DNA from: Massariosphaeria phaeospora
Lineage: Eukaryota > Ascomycota > Dothideomycetes > Pleosporales
Assembly (NCBI GenBank): GCA_011032825.1
Contig: JAADJZ010000007.1
Coordinates: 744,001 to 808,000 of the forward strand
DNA length: 64,000 nucleotides
Direction of reading: 5' to 3'
Shown here: positions 44,576-56,894 of the stretch, in pieces
How the letters are laid out: every line of letters begins with the position of its first letter
Position numbering within the stretch: the stretch's first letter is position 1
Made by a program: the position numbers and the translations under genes
Notes under the pieces: model-generated
Database searches by the model: none
What the model was told of the DNA's origin: nothing
The model's input: the letters and a program-made list of their open reading frames with translations, nothing else

Positions 44576-46846
44576 TCACATCATCATCATAAGTCTTGTT
44601 CTTCGCTTTTGGAGGTTCTGCGGGTTTTTGCTCACGCTGGATCCGAGGAAGTTGTTGCGCTGCGATGCAGCGTGGTGTGCATGGCGTTCGCAGAACACTC
44701 GGTTGCCGACTGGAAAGTATCCGTCGCGCAGGACGATGCGACAGGTAGAGCAGGTGAAGCACCTCGGGTGGAACTTGTGGCGCTGGTCTGTCTCGAGGTA
44801 CTGGCCTTCGATTCCGCGATTGCATAGATGGCATAGAGAGCCGTTTAGCTCATGGTAGTGCTGCTCGCAATATGGAAAATTGTTGAACACGTAGAAATCC
44901 GCCCCAGGGAAAGGTTCCGAACAGGTCCTGCATGTGAAGCACTGCTTATGGTAGCGGCCTGTGAGGCGACCAGAAGAATCTTTCACGGATTTACCGACGA
45001 TGTCTTCTGAACATCCTCGGCATTTGCCTTTGGTTGCGGTAGTGGGCCGACGCATCATTTCTTTTCGTGACACAGGTCCAAGTGTGTGTTTCGGTGGAGT
45101 CTGAGCCAGGGGATCTAATTGTTGTCGCGATTCGGTACCTGGCATACGCTTGGGCGGGCTCTGGGCCAAGGGCGAATCATTCCTCGTGAGCTGCGGTTCG
45201 CTAGGTTTCTCAAAATTGAGTCCTCGTTGAATTGCAGGATCCACAGGAGAATGCGGCATAGTCGAAGTTCGGATAGGAGGACGCAGAGAAAGAGGCTCCG
45301 GTGCTCTGAAATTCTCAATCGGTGGAGGAGGGCCGGGCATGAAATTTTCCGGACTAGTGGTTCTTGGGATTTGTTCTTCGCCCCTGACGCCTGATCTACC
45401 GATATGAGAGGGTTCACGGGAGTGTCCCGACACTTCGGACCCTGGAGGGCTTGAGCGTGAACTTGCCACACTCCTGAAGCCAGAGCTTGCATAAGAATCA
45501 TCAGATAAACCAGAGTCCGAAGGGGTATGTAGAGGATTTGGTGGCAATTCTTTCACCGCTCCTAGTATTGACGGGAGAGGTGGTAAATCATCTTTGGGAG
45601 TGGGGGTTTTTGACCCACCACGGCTAGGAGCCCGCGGAGGAGAGAAGGTAGCGGAATTCAAATAGACATCTCCTTGAGCACCTCCGGTGGAATCGTGAGG
45701 ACTTGAAGGCCTCCTCGGCTTAGGTGGAAGGTTGGCACCTTCTCTGGGTTCGTTGTACATCGGAGGTGTTTGTGACCGGCTATCCGGGCCTACGTTCGAG
45801 GGCCCAACAGATTCATTTTGCAAGCGCTGGAGAAATGCGTCTATACCCTCTGCCGGCGCTGGTGGAGATGGCAAAGACGATAGGGGTGGAGGAGCCATTG
45901 CGCCCATACCTGATTTTGGCTGTGTCGGAAATCCCAAACCGCTGTTCGAGAAGATTAAAGCTGCCAACGTCTCAGGTGGCAACGATGCACTCTGGTCGGG
46001 CGGATTGCCATTGTTTTTGGAACTATCCTGCGTGGTTGTCCTTCTATGGCCATATTTTGGCTCGGCATCCGTTGGGGATTTGGGTCCGCTAGAAGTACTT
46101 GGTCTGCTATGGGTCCCATTTGCACCGAATGGCCCAGGGGCGATTGTGTTCATTCGCTTCAGAACGCTTTCTCCACCATCTGTACGAGGGCTCAATGGTG
46201 CAAACAGTGGACTCGGCTCTGCGTAGCCCGGGCTGTATGCCGGATCAAGCTTTCCCTTGTTCTTTGACTTTGGACTCGAGGGCGTAGCACTGCGCGATGT
46301 AGGGAACCGGGGGAATGCGCAGTCCATGTTCAGGGGCAGTTCGGGAGATGGCGGGCCTTTACGTCGAGGTATAGGGCTGGTCGCGCTTCTGTTCATCTTG
46401 AAGGGCAATTGTGCGCTGCTAGGTGAGAGAGGCGAGAAGTTCTTGGAACTGCTGTAGCTACTGATGGGCGACGAAATTTGCGAACCGAATGGTTTATCTG
46501 CACCAGTTAACCCTGAACTGGAACGGGTGTCGCAAGATGCTTACTCGCAGCAGAAGGGTCAATCCTCGGGGGCGCAGGCATGCGACTTAATCGCGATTGA
46601 CGGTCCGCTCTATTGTTGAACGACGAGCCACCGAAGGTCGCCGCTCGATCGAGCTTCGGTGACGTGGGCTCAGAGTCGTCTAAAGTGACACTTAGTTTGA
46701 GAGCTGGACAAGAAGCTCAGGAGAATGGACTTACCCGCAGCGCTCGCGACACAGACATGATCCGCCAACTGCGATATGGAGATGGCTGCTGCACAATTCG
46801 AGCATTTGATCGTAGGTAGGAAACTCTGTCTATCCGGGTTCGCCAT
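44576..46846 (-). CDS. Paxillin-like LIM-domain protein
   Basis: Three exons, complement(44576..46497, 46545..46679, 46735..46846), agree in phase and give about 722 residues. Exon 1 is short and begins MANPDRQSFLPTIKCSNC; its CSNC..HVC motif suggests a small zinc knuckle. A long Ser/Pro-rich disordered middle follows, with many PPLP/SPxR peptides. The C-terminus has two LIM domains: CRGCSEDIVGKSV..HKQCFTCRTC..FPYCEQHYHE and CHLCNRGIEGQYL..HPRCFTCSTC..VFCERHAHH. This architecture matches fungal paxillin-like Pxl1/LIM adaptors, which act at the actomyosin ring and polarised growth sites. The protein ends in four Met encoded by ATG repeats. The short first exon was found by phase and is the least certain piece. 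Confidence 0.75.
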
Positions 46847-48134
46847 GTTTGAGCTCTGTCCGCTGTTCCTTGTTCAACAATTGTCGGTCGTCGCGGGTGC
46901 CGTTCACGTCCAGCGGGTGGTAGAGTGGCAACGGGGTTGAGTCTGGGGCATGGAGATGGAGTTGAGGACTGGGGTCGTTGGAAGGGTTGGCGCACGCGGC
47001 GTGGGCAATCCCTGAAGATGCAAGAGCCGACGGATCTTTGTAGGTGGTAGACGGCCTAACCTTCTTGATCGGGGTTCTGACTCGGAAATGACGGTGAAAT
47101 TGGGAGATGATCTGAAAGCGGCGGAAGGAAGGAAGCTGGCGCATGTGTCGAGCAAGCACCACCTGATGTGAAGCTGCCTTTAGCCCTACGCGCGACACGG
47201 CTGCGGTTGGATGTTCTGTAAGATAATGATGTTATAGTAAAAGACACTATGGACGGAATGCGAGCGCGCGACCAAACAACGGAGCTGTTCAGCGCGAAGA
47301 CACGGGGGCAATCAAAGACAAGAAGAACGATAGCCAAAGACAAGCTCACGGTTCGAGGGCTCCCGTCGCCCTGCACGTAACCCGCGCCTGTCCCTGAAGG
47401 TGGCGTTGCAGGCGTGCCGGGCAGCGGCCTTGATTCGACAACGGTTGCTTTAGGCGTGCACGGAGCGGCAGCCTGCAGGTCGTGTGGTCTCCCCTGGTGC
47501 ACCCCAGAAAGCGGCGAGGAGGGCAAGCGGACTGACTGTCGCGCTGAACGTCGCAAGCGCTGACGATGCCGGCACTGCGCCCCAGGTGCGATGTTGGAGA
47601 GCGCGGGCACGAGGGGTTGCGGGTTGCGGGTTGCGGTGGAGTGCAGACACCAGTAGTGCTAGGACAGCGCGGCCCAGCACGGAGCCGATGCGAGTCGGCT
47701 GGGGCGCAACCCGCCCAAGCTCAGGAGAACACCATTAATTGTCAGGATATTGTTGTCAGGATATTAATTCCCGGGGCCTGTTGGTTCGTTGATCCCGCGT
47801 CGACGTCGCCTTCTGCGCGATCTGGCTGACGGAGGGTTGCAACTGGCAAGGCTGGTTCCCCTGGCGATAGACCGGCAAGCCGCAAGCCAACGCTGAACGG
47901 CAGCCGGCCGTCGAGACGGGCAAGAGCGCTGTGTTGGTTCGTCCGCTCAGCGTCGACGGTGAGACGGCACTGAGTTGGCTGAGTAGAAGGCTGTGGTTTG
48001 AGGTTGGCCGCAGAGGCTGCAGACGTCAACCGTCACAGATGGGTGCCGTGGACCGAGTTCCGGACTGTCGCGTGTGTTGCGGTGCTGTGAAACGCAGACC
48101 CAAGGTCCGCCGGGGGAGTCCTGAGCGCTGAGCG

Positions 48135-48226
48135 GAGTGCCTAAGTGAGCACCACCACCTGCACATTCTCGGCGGACAGCGAGTGCCTAAGTGAGCATCA
48201 CCACCTGCACATTCTCGGCGGACAGC
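48135..48226. repeat. 46-bp tandem repeat, 2 copies
   Basis: GAGTGCCTAAGTGAGC..GGCGGACAGC occurs at 48135-48180 and 48181-48226, identical except for one base. Confidence 0.9.
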
Positions 48227-48307
48227 GAGTGGCGCCAGAGGACGGCTCCATCGGGCCATGTATGCCGCTGAAAGCGTGACCGCCTGCTGGCAACTGCGAC
48301 CCTGCAG

Positions 48308-48343
48308 GCGGTGCCGGTGCCAGTGCCGGTGCCAGTGCCAGCA
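48308..48343. repeat. GTGCCR minisatellite
   Basis: Six-base GTGCCA/GTGCCG units are repeated about five times. The same motif recurs at 63369-63401. Confidence 0.8.
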
Positions 48344-49319
48344 ATACGTGAAGGCGCTCGCTTGGCTGCCCGCTGCCAGCCATCGATGCGGGCTGCGTGT
48401 GGGCTGCGTGTGGGCTGCGTGTGTTGTTCATATCAATATGCGATGTGCCGGAAGTCGCATGCGCATATAAAGCAGGCAGCACGCGCGCGCTGGCAGCTCA
48501 ACTGTTTCTGCAGTCCTGCGAGCCAAGCGCAGCCGCAACTCGGCGCGATCCATGTGCTCCCGGAAGCCATCGATTGGCGTAGGCCGCAAACACATTTGAA
48601 GCTGTCCAGGTGTCAAAAGAGGCTGTCCCAGCATCCATGCCGTCCGCTTCGAAACGTCCGGCCTGTTTGGTCGTTGTAGAGCAGCAGACCCAGACAGCCT
48701 CCCCTCAACGTGCCAGGGCCTGGAGCCGAACCATGATGGGGTTAGTCGCTCGCCTGTCCCGAGTTGTTGAGGGTGCAGTGGGCAGTGTCTGAGTGTCTAC
48801 AGTGAGCGTGCAGTGGCCGTGTGCGGTGTGAGTGCAGCGCTGGCCTCGCGTAGACTTGCAGCTGGCAGCGGCGGCGCGGGGCGCGGGGCCCTTGGCGCAG
48901 ACGACTTCGGACCGCGACGACACAGTAGCTTTCTGCATTCTATTCTGCATCGGCATCTGCATCCACCTGCGAGCTGTCCGTTTGCTGGCTCTCAGTCTGT
49001 GTTCTGTTCTGCCGTGTCGTCGAGCTTCGCTCTTTCACTAGCATGCGTGCATGCCCGACTCTGCTAGCAACGGCGCCAGGCCGCAGCAACGAGGGCGATA
49101 GCGGGCGTGGCAGGCCCCTAGCAAACCCAAGCACAGCGTGTACCCGCACCCATTGGCCCGCAGCCTCCTTCCAGCGGGCTACGGCGGCACTCGTCCAGGC
49201 CAGATCCGATAGTGATGGAGAGCCATCGCAAGAGGCGGTGGGCGTGGGCGTGGGCGCTGTTGGGTCCGGTGTGCGGTTGCCATGCTAGCTTTGTTTGCTA
49301 TCGATAAGCACGCGGGGCA

Positions 49320-49326
49320 TATAAAT
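49320..49326 (+). promoter_or_regulatory. TATA box of INO1
   Basis: TATAAAT lies about 330 bp upstream of the INO1 ATG, followed by a CT-rich and then CCA-rich leader. Assignment is by position and sequence. Confidence 0.45.
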
Positions 49327-49653
49327 TGGACCTCTTCTTTGCACCCCCTCTCTCCACCACCATCACCTTGTTCAAACACGACCAACAGTGTCTACCGTAT
49401 ACCACCCTTCCTCCAGATAACCACCATACCAACCACCGGGCCATTGCCCTGACATCAAGACGTTTTCCACTCTCCTCAACTCGTATGCCCCCACTATGAA
49501 CCCACTCCCCAAGCCACCTCGCTCACCACACGCAGCTCCCACAACTCATTCGCAGGCCGACGCTCCTCTCCTGCTGGGGCAGCATCGGACTTAGCACAGA
49601 CCAGATAAACTCTCTCCGCTGTTCAGCCAATTCAAAACCGTAAACCAGCCAAT

Positions 49654-51377
49654 ATGGCTCCTCATGCAGAAGAGAGCAACGGCCTCGCGAATGGGAATGG
49701 GAATGGTGTAGCCACCTCAGCAGCCCAGGATCTCTTTGTTGTGGACGCGCCCAATGTTCAGTACACGGACGACTTCATCAAGACCAAGTACACCTACCGC
49801 ACCACGGCTGTTTCCCAGAACGCCGACGGCAAGTATGTGGCCGCCCCCAAGGAGACGCTCTACGACTTCAAGGTCGACCGCAAGATTCCCAAGCTCGGGG
49901 TCATGCTGGTTGGCTGGGGTGGTAACAACGGAACCACTGTTACTGCTGGACTCATCGCTAACCGCCGCAACCTTGTCTGGGAGACTAAGCAAGGCAAACG
50001 CGCTGCCAACTACTATGGCTCAGTCATCATGGGCTCTACAACCAAGCTCGGTGTCGACAGCAAGACTGGAAAGGAGATCAACATTCCCTTCCATGATTTG
50101 CTCCCCATGGTGCACCCCAATGACCTCGTGGTCGGTGGCTGGGATATCAGCGGCATGAACCTTGCTGATGCCATGGACCGTGCTAAAGTGCTGGAGCCGT
50201 CTCTCAAATCCTTGGTACGCAAGGAGCTGGCCACCATGACACCTCTTCCTAGTGTCTATTACCCGGATTTCATTGCTGCTAACCAGGAGGAACGTGCCGA
50301 TAACGTCCTGTCCGGCAACAAGGCGTCCATGGCCCATGTCGAGCAGATCCGCAAGGATATTCAGTGAGTCCATTGTATAACTTTATGACTAGTCAGTCAA
50401 CTAACGTTACGGGTAGGGAATTCAAGACTGCCAATAACCTCGACAGAGTCGTCGTGCAGTGGACTGCTAACACTGAACGTTACGCAGATATCATCGAGGG
50501 CGTCAACGACACAGCTGACAACCTACTCAAGTCGATCGAGTCTGGTCATGAAGAGGTGTCTCCTTCTACCGTCTTCGCCGTTGCTTGCATCTTGGAGAAA
50601 GCCCCGTTCATCAACGGCTCTCCTCAAAACACCTTTGTTCCAGGTGCCATCGAGCTTGCAGACAAGCATGGTGCTTTCATCGGCGGTGATGATTTCAAGT
50701 CTGGCCAGACCAAGATGAAATCTGCTCTCGTGGATTTCTTGATCAGCGCTGGTATCAAGCTCACCTCGATTGCCAGCTACAACCACTTGGGAAACAATGA
50801 TGGCATGAACCTCAGCTCCCACAAGCAGTTCCGTTCCAAGGAGATCTCCAAGTCCAATGTTGTCGATGACATGGTCGCTGCCAACACTGTCTTGTACAAG
50901 GAAGGCGAGCATCCCGACCACACGGTCGTCATCAAGTACATGCCCGCCGTCGGAGACGACAAGCGTGCTTTGGATGAGTACTACGCCGAGATCTTCCTGG
51001 GTGGTCACCAAACTATCAGCATCTTCAATGTATGCGAGGACTCACTTCTGGCTTCGCCCCTGATCATCGACTTGGTCCTCGTTGCCGAGATCATGACTCG
51101 GATCGAGTGGAAGGCTCACAGCGCTGACGGCGCCGATGCTAAATACGCTGGCTTCCACAGTGTTCTAAGCATCCTCAGCTACATGCTCAAGGTATGTTGA
51201 ATGTTAATCTTCCTGTGTATCCTACGTGCTAATGCTGCATAGGCTCCTCTCACCCCTCCGGGAACCCCAGTCATCAACTCGCTCGCCAAGCAGCGCGCTG
51301 CTATCACCAACATCTTCCGTGCTTGCGTCGGACTCGAGCCGGAGAATGACATGACCTTGGAGCACAAGTTGTTCTAA
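49654..51377 (+). CDS. INO1: myo-Inositol-1-phosphate synthase
   Basis: Exons 49654..50363, 50417..51191 and 51243..51377 give 539 residues, the normal size. The enzyme converts glucose 6-phosphate to 1L-myo-inositol 1-phosphate with NAD+, the first step of inositol and phosphatidylinositol synthesis, in the cytosol. The NAD-binding motif is [14 protein letters not shown] (about residues 86-99). Further landmarks are [43 protein letters not shown] and KHK-type ligands around SNVVDDMV. The C-terminus ends [10 protein letters not shown]. The N-terminal Gly/Asn run ([10 protein letters not shown]) is a disordered extension. No inositol-response element is recognised with confidence. Phases at all junctions agree. 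Confidence 0.96.
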
Positions 51378-51977
51378 GCGCTTGCTCGCTGGAAAAGTGT
51401 GGGCTCAGCTCAGGCTCAATTAGTGATTCTCGGAGAACGTCTCTTCACTCTAGAGAAGTCAGCAGGGTGTTTCAGTATGTTACTCACCAGGTCCAACTCC
51501 ATACACTCTTTGAGGTTTGAAGTTATATATTGAACTCTTCAATGAAAATACTTCATTGTAGCAAAATCTTCCCCTGCTCGCATTTATCATGCGTGTCTGC
51601 TCCATGTTTAATACCCCATCCTCTTATCGCCTTCTCCATGCACCATACCTGACAGATCGATACCCTCTCTAGACCTGATAGGTTGTGATATCATGTAGTG
51701 CACTAATAGAAGGCGATGGGTCAAGAAGATCACGCTGATGTTTTGCTGATATTTCGCTAGTTACCTACTCAGGAAGTGCAGACGATTTCGGAAGGCGCGA
51801 TCGGGTTCTTCTCCGCCGAGCCTTCCGGGTTTGGAATTGTAGAGAGCGCCGATGGGGTTATGGAAGGTGCCCTCCATCGCGCCTTCCACGTCCGCTCAGT
51901 GACCGCAGAGATTGTCTCGCCCTCGCCGCTCGACTCTCACCTCACAATCTGTCCACCCTATCTATCTACACGATGCA
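51378..51977. other. Intergenic region between INO1 and the OB-fold gene
   Basis: A 600-bp head-to-tail gap holding the INO1 3' UTR and the promoter of the next gene. Nothing else is visible. Confidence 0.45.
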
Positions 51978-53624
51978 ATGCCTCAAAACGCTTCAATCCA
52001 ATCCTACTTCTCTTCGTCGCCCTCGAAAGCATCAGCTCCAGGCGACGGCTTCACGTCGGAAGAAGTAGACGCCGTGCTGCACCCGCCGTCCGCGCAATGG
52101 ACACCGACGCAGGACTACGAGGAAGTCTCGATCGGCGCCATCGACGCCGGGCCCAGAAACCTCACCTTCATGGGCCGCATCGTCAACTACCACGACAATG
52201 TCAAGCCCAGCAAACGACCGCAAGCCGCACAGGGCTGCCTCAAACTCATGGTTGCCGACGACACGGGCGCCGTGACGGTGCGGCTGTGGTACGCAAAAGC
52301 GCTGTACCAGGTGCGGCTCGGACAGCTTGTGACCGTGTGGACGGTGCATGTGTCGCATGGCGAGCAGGCGAGTCTGGCGCCGAGCGTGGCGCCGCTGTTC
52401 ACGAGTATCTTTCCGGAGAGAGAGCGCAGTTGCTATTTCATGGTTCATGAGAATAGTGATGATGGGACCATGTTTAAGAGGCCGTTTGGTTGCAGGGATA
52501 AGCAGGCGCTGCCGGGGCTTATGACGCTGAAGAGTTTCACGAACGGCGGGTATGATGTGGAGGAGTGCAAGTTGTTGGTGTGCGCTAAGAGCATAGGGGC
52601 GCGGAAGAAGTGTGAGTTGTCCTGTTCCTACTTACCGTATAAAGTTGCAGTGTTTGCCCAAGGCTAGCAGAGACGGTTTACCTGAGCTGAGCTCCAACTA
52701 AGCTCCTGCCGTCAGTTCCATCAGCCCTACTCTGATTCAATGTCCCTTGCGAGCAGTTGCCAAAGACTGCAGGTTCATACAGCACGTACCCCTTGATCTG
52801 GCAGTCACTGACGCCGCTCAACCGCAGTCACGAACAAAAACGGCACCACCTCCGACCTCATGAGCATCCTCGTCTTCGACGACACAGCCGAAGCATCTCT
52901 CACCCTCTACGGCAGCATCTGCACCTCAGCTTCCTCCTGGCAGCCCTCCTCCACCATCCTGCTGCTCAGCCACCCCGGCTGGCGCATCGACCGCCTCGCA
53001 AAACTCTCCCTAACCGCCAACACGCGCGTAGACATCGACCCCGACATCGCCGACGCGCGCTGGCTGCGCGCCCTCGCCCATCGGCTCAACAAAAAAGAGC
53101 ACGTGAACCCCTCCTTCCCCACAGCCGTCTTCGACACCGCGACGGCAGAAACGGCACCCGTACGCATCCTGTACACGCTCGCCGAGCTCGACGCCTGCGC
53201 GCGCACCAACCCAGCCGAGCCCTTCACGGGCTACCTCAGCGTCGTGCTCACGCAGCTGCACATCGTGAGCGCCGCGAAGCGCAACATGCTGCTGAGCAGC
53301 TCGTGCTGCGGCCTGCCCGTCTTCGCCAACGCCGCCACGGCGCCGTGCAAGCAGTGCGACGCGCCGCTCGCTCTGCGCATCAACCCGCGCATCCTGGGCG
53401 CTGTCGTCGACGAGACGGGCCAGATCGGCTGCGGAAAACTGGTCTTGTCCGATGCGGCGTGGCTGCAGCTGCTGGGCCGGACCGCCGAGCAGCTCGTCGC
53501 GACGGACGTCAATGTGCTGGAGTACTTGGAGCAGCGGCTGCTGTTTCTGCGGGTGAGCTTGGGGTTCGGCGTGTGGATTGAGGACGGGGTGGGGCGGCTG
53601 GCGGCTTGGTGTGTGAAGATGTGA
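51978..53624 (+). CDS. OB-fold nucleic-acid-binding protein, RPA1/MEIOB-like
   Basis: Exons 51978..52611 and 52828..53624, phase 1, give about 476 residues. The first half has a PIP-box-like or Sam-like opening (ASIQSYFSS), then an OB-fold pattern (NLTFMGRIVNYHDN, DDTGAVTVRLWYAKALY, LGQLVTVWTVHVSH). The second half has another OB-type strand set (LMSILVFDDTAEASLTLYG) and a Cys cluster (SCCGLP, CKQCD) of the zinc-inserted OB type. It continues LRINPRILGAVVDETGQIGCGKLVLSD, then the helix LLGRTAEQLVATDVNVLEYLEQRLLFLR. These are features of RPA1 paralogues such as MEIOB, which bind single-stranded DNA in meiotic recombination. Telomere-type OB proteins are an alternative. The 216-nt intron is long for this window. 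Confidence 0.6.
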
Positions 53625-54256
53625 CTGTGCTCTCTCAATAGATCAACAAACAGGGTAAGAGGACGAGGTGAGATCTAAGGAGATATGTTGTTTCTCTTTC
53701 AAAAAGCTTACTGTACCTGCTACGTTTAAACGTTTAAAATAGCGTTCCTCTATTCCGTGTAGATGGAAACCTTCCAAGCACTTGAAGAGTGCTCAAAGAA
53801 TGGAAGTTTTTCAATCAACATGTGAGAAACCATATAGGGGTATAGCTTACTCCCGCATCGGCGATACCCGTATCAACTTTACAATGTTTGCTAAACGCTA
53901 GCAGCGGGATCTGTCCAGATCTCCCATCAAACTAGTCTAATTGCCCCTGCTTTCGCTTGTCCTCTGACTGCGGTTCCCTGTGAGCAGTTGGCAAAATCTT
54001 GCGAGCTTATGCAGTAACACAGAGCTCACTCAATTCACTCTGGTGGGACTAGAATATATGACATCACCAGGTCCTGATCCACGACCAGCCATGTGGTCGC
54101 ATGTCACTGTGGAGAACACCAATAATTGTAGTCAAAATGGCATCGAAATTCTATACACTTATAGCGCTTTTCCTCTGCCTGCCAGCCAGTCATCAGACGT
54201 AACTCTCTCGCTAAACCACGAGTCGGCATCCTTGATCATATGACCCCCCAAAGCAC
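53625..54256. other. Convergent intergenic region with short repeat copy
   Basis: Between the OB-fold and transketolase stops. A stretch at about 53970-54020 resembles sequence in the OB-fold gene intron (see findings). Otherwise nothing. Confidence 0.45.
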
Positions 54257-56894
54257 TTAGATAAGCTGCTGGAAAGCACGATTGAGAGGAGATCGGAGGG
54301 GCTTGACGTCCTTGTAGAACTCGACGGTAGCGGCGGCACGCTTAGCAATGCCCTTGGGAGTAAATTCGAATTTCTATCATCAAGTCAGCCACAATCCCAG
54401 ATATAAGTTGTATAAATCGACTTACTTCGTAGACCTCCTTGTATGGGCCTGAAGCGCCAAATCGGTTAAGACCGAACTGCTCGTGCGAGTACTTCTCCCA
54501 GCCCATGGTAGACATGACCTCCACGCTCATTGTCGGGATACCATCGGGAATCACGGAGAGTTTGTATTCTTTATCTTGCGCGTCGAAGACTTCAAAACAT
54601 GGGAGAGAGACCACGCGAGTCTTGAGGTTCTGCTCCTTGAGCGTCTTGACTGTCTCGAGACAGAGTGCAACTTCAGATCCAGTAGCCACGAGAGTGACGT
54701 CAGCCTCCTTATCTTCCAGAGCAACATAGCCACCCTTGATGCCCTTCTCGAGCGTTGAGCCCTCAAGCTGTGGCAGATTTTGACGGGTAAGAGCAAGGAT
54801 AGAGGGAGTTCCCTTGGAGGTTAGAGCCATGTAGTAGGCCGCAGACGTCTCGTTTCCATCGGCCGGGCGCCAGACCATCATGTTTGGCAGAGCGCGGAAG
54901 TGAGCGAGAGTCTCAATAGGCTGATGTGTAGGTCCGTCTTCACCGAGACCAATCGAGTCGTGGGTAGCAACGTAGATGACGCGCTGATGTGAGAGGGAAG
55001 AAAGACGGACAGCACCGGCAGCGTACGAAACGAAGTTCAGGAAAGTACCGCCAGCGGGGATAATAGTGCCGTACGCGGACATGCCGTTCATGATTGCGGC
55101 CATACCATGCTCGCGGACACCATACCTGAGATACCGGCCACTCCATTCGCCAATACCAAGGCTGGGTGGCTGGAAGTCGACAGCTTTCTTCCAGCGGGTG
55201 TTGTTGGAACCAGTCAAGTCTGCAGAGCCAGACAAGAGTTCCGGGATGACTTCGTAGATGGCCTCTAGGACGCTCTCGGACAGCTTTCGGGAGGCGATAG
55301 CAGGGTCAGAAGGCTTGTATGTTGGAAGCTTCGTCTGCCAGCCCTCGGGTAGATCACCCGTTAGCCGTCGAGTGAGATCGGCGTGCAGCTCTTTGTGCTC
55401 CTGTCCGTACTTCTCGAAGAGCTTGTTCCACTCCTGCTCAGCGGCAGCTCCATCGGCGGCATGCTTGTGGTACTGGTCATAGACCTCCTGGGGTACAACG
55501 AACGTCTTCTCGGGATCAAATCCGAACTTCGCCTTGACCTGCTTGATATCGTCGGGTTTGAGGGGGTTGCCGTGCACACCGCCGGTGCCCTGAAGCTTTG
55601 AGCCGAAACCGATGGTGGTGGTGAGCTTGATGACGGAGGGCTTGTCCTTGCATTCCTTCGCCTTGGCAATGGCGGCCTCGATGGCCTCCAGGTCGTTGTC
55701 ACCATCCTTGACCCAATGTGTATCCCAGCCATAGGCCTCAAATCGCTTCAAGACGTCTTCTGTGAACGCACACTTGGTATCGCCATCTGTAGCCCACGTT
55801 AGCGCACGGGATATGATAGGTCAAAGGACGAGAAACATACCAATGGAAATGTGGTTGTCGTCGTAGATGGCAATCAGGTTCCCGAGCTGCAAGTGACCAG
55901 CAGTTGAAGCAGCCTCGCTAGAGATGCCCTCCATAGCGCACCCATCACCAAAGAACATGAAGGTGTGGTTGTTGACCAGGTCGAAGCCAGGCTTGTTAAA
56001 GACGGCCGCAGTGTGGGCCTGTGCAATGGCAAGACCGACGGCATTGGCGAAACCCTGACCAAGGGGGCCAGTGGTCACTTCAATGCCGGGGGTATCGTGA
56101 GCTTCCGGGTGGCCTGGGGTTATGCTGTCGACTTGCTACACGCTCAATCAGCGGCCGGTCTCCGAGACAGTATCGGCTGTGCGGGTTGCACTTACACGGA
56201 AGTTCTTTAGGTCGTCAATGCTCAACGCGTAGCCAAACAAGTGAAGCAGAGCATACTGGAGCATGCATCCGTGGCCGTTGCTATCCGTGCCAAGTTAGCG
56301 CTTGGTCATGTTGAGAGGTTACGGGAGCGCCGGCGAGCTCAACTCGCAGCGGAGACGCGATATGGTCAGCTCGGCGTGGAAAGCCGCGAGTATGACACAA
56401 GGGGTCTGCCGGGCAACAAAAGCAAGTGCCTCGTCTCCCCGATCGGCCGCGGAGAAGACGTTCAGTCCAGCATTGGCACCCCAATCGCTACAACCCACGC
56501 AAACATCGGATAGTGTTCCAGCCAGGCAGTTTTTGAGATGACAGCAAGAGAGGCCACGTACGAGAGGACAAAGCGGTCGCGGTTGAGCCAGTCCGGGTTC
56601 TTGGGGTTGAACGTCATGAACTTGTTCCAGACGACGTGGGCCACCGGGGCCATGCCCATGGGGGCGCCCGGATGGCCCGAGTTGGCCTGGGCGGTAGCAT
56701 CGACCTGGACGGCATCGCGAGTCAGCAATTGAGGCTGCAGAGCGGACAGAATCGTAGGCGGCAAGGCCCAGAGCGCGTGGTGCGCAAAACCCACGATAGC
56801 GGGGCAGCTGGCTGATAACGGCGGGGTCGCGAGCACGTACCGCGAGGGTCCGGATGGTGTTGATGGCGAGCTCGTCCGTCTTTCCGTACGGCAT
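54257..56894 (-). CDS. TKL1: Transketolase
   Basis: Six exons, complement(54257..54373, 54426..55786, 55841..56135, 56196..56280, 56562..56704, 56841..56894), agree in phase and give 684 residues, exactly the family size. The enzyme uses thiamine diphosphate and Mg2+ to move two-carbon ketol units in the non-oxidative pentose phosphate pathway. Landmarks in order: [126 protein letters not shown], and the C-terminal [12 protein letters not shown]. Catalytic Glu (REHGM) and His residues are intact. The second and fourth exons are very short, and the third intron in gene order (56281-56561) is unusually long at 281 nt. Confidence 0.96.

Larger units (their letters stand above)
46847..49653. other. 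Long GC-rich intergenic island with minisatellites
   Basis: 2.8 kb between divergent genes. It holds a 46-bp tandem duplication (48135-48226), GTGCCR repeats (48308-48343), GGGTTGC repeats (about 47616-47640), a GGCTGCGTGT triplet repeat (about 48395-48425) and a small ATTGTCAGGATAT duplication (47739-47766). Many overlapping frames on both strands are compositional. INO1 promoter elements and leader lie at the right end. Confidence 0.55.

Noticed and set aside
46847..49600. Many overlapping open frames in the GC-rich island
   Set aside because: They occur on both strands with Ala/Arg/Pro-biased composition, lack domains and phased introns, and follow from base composition.
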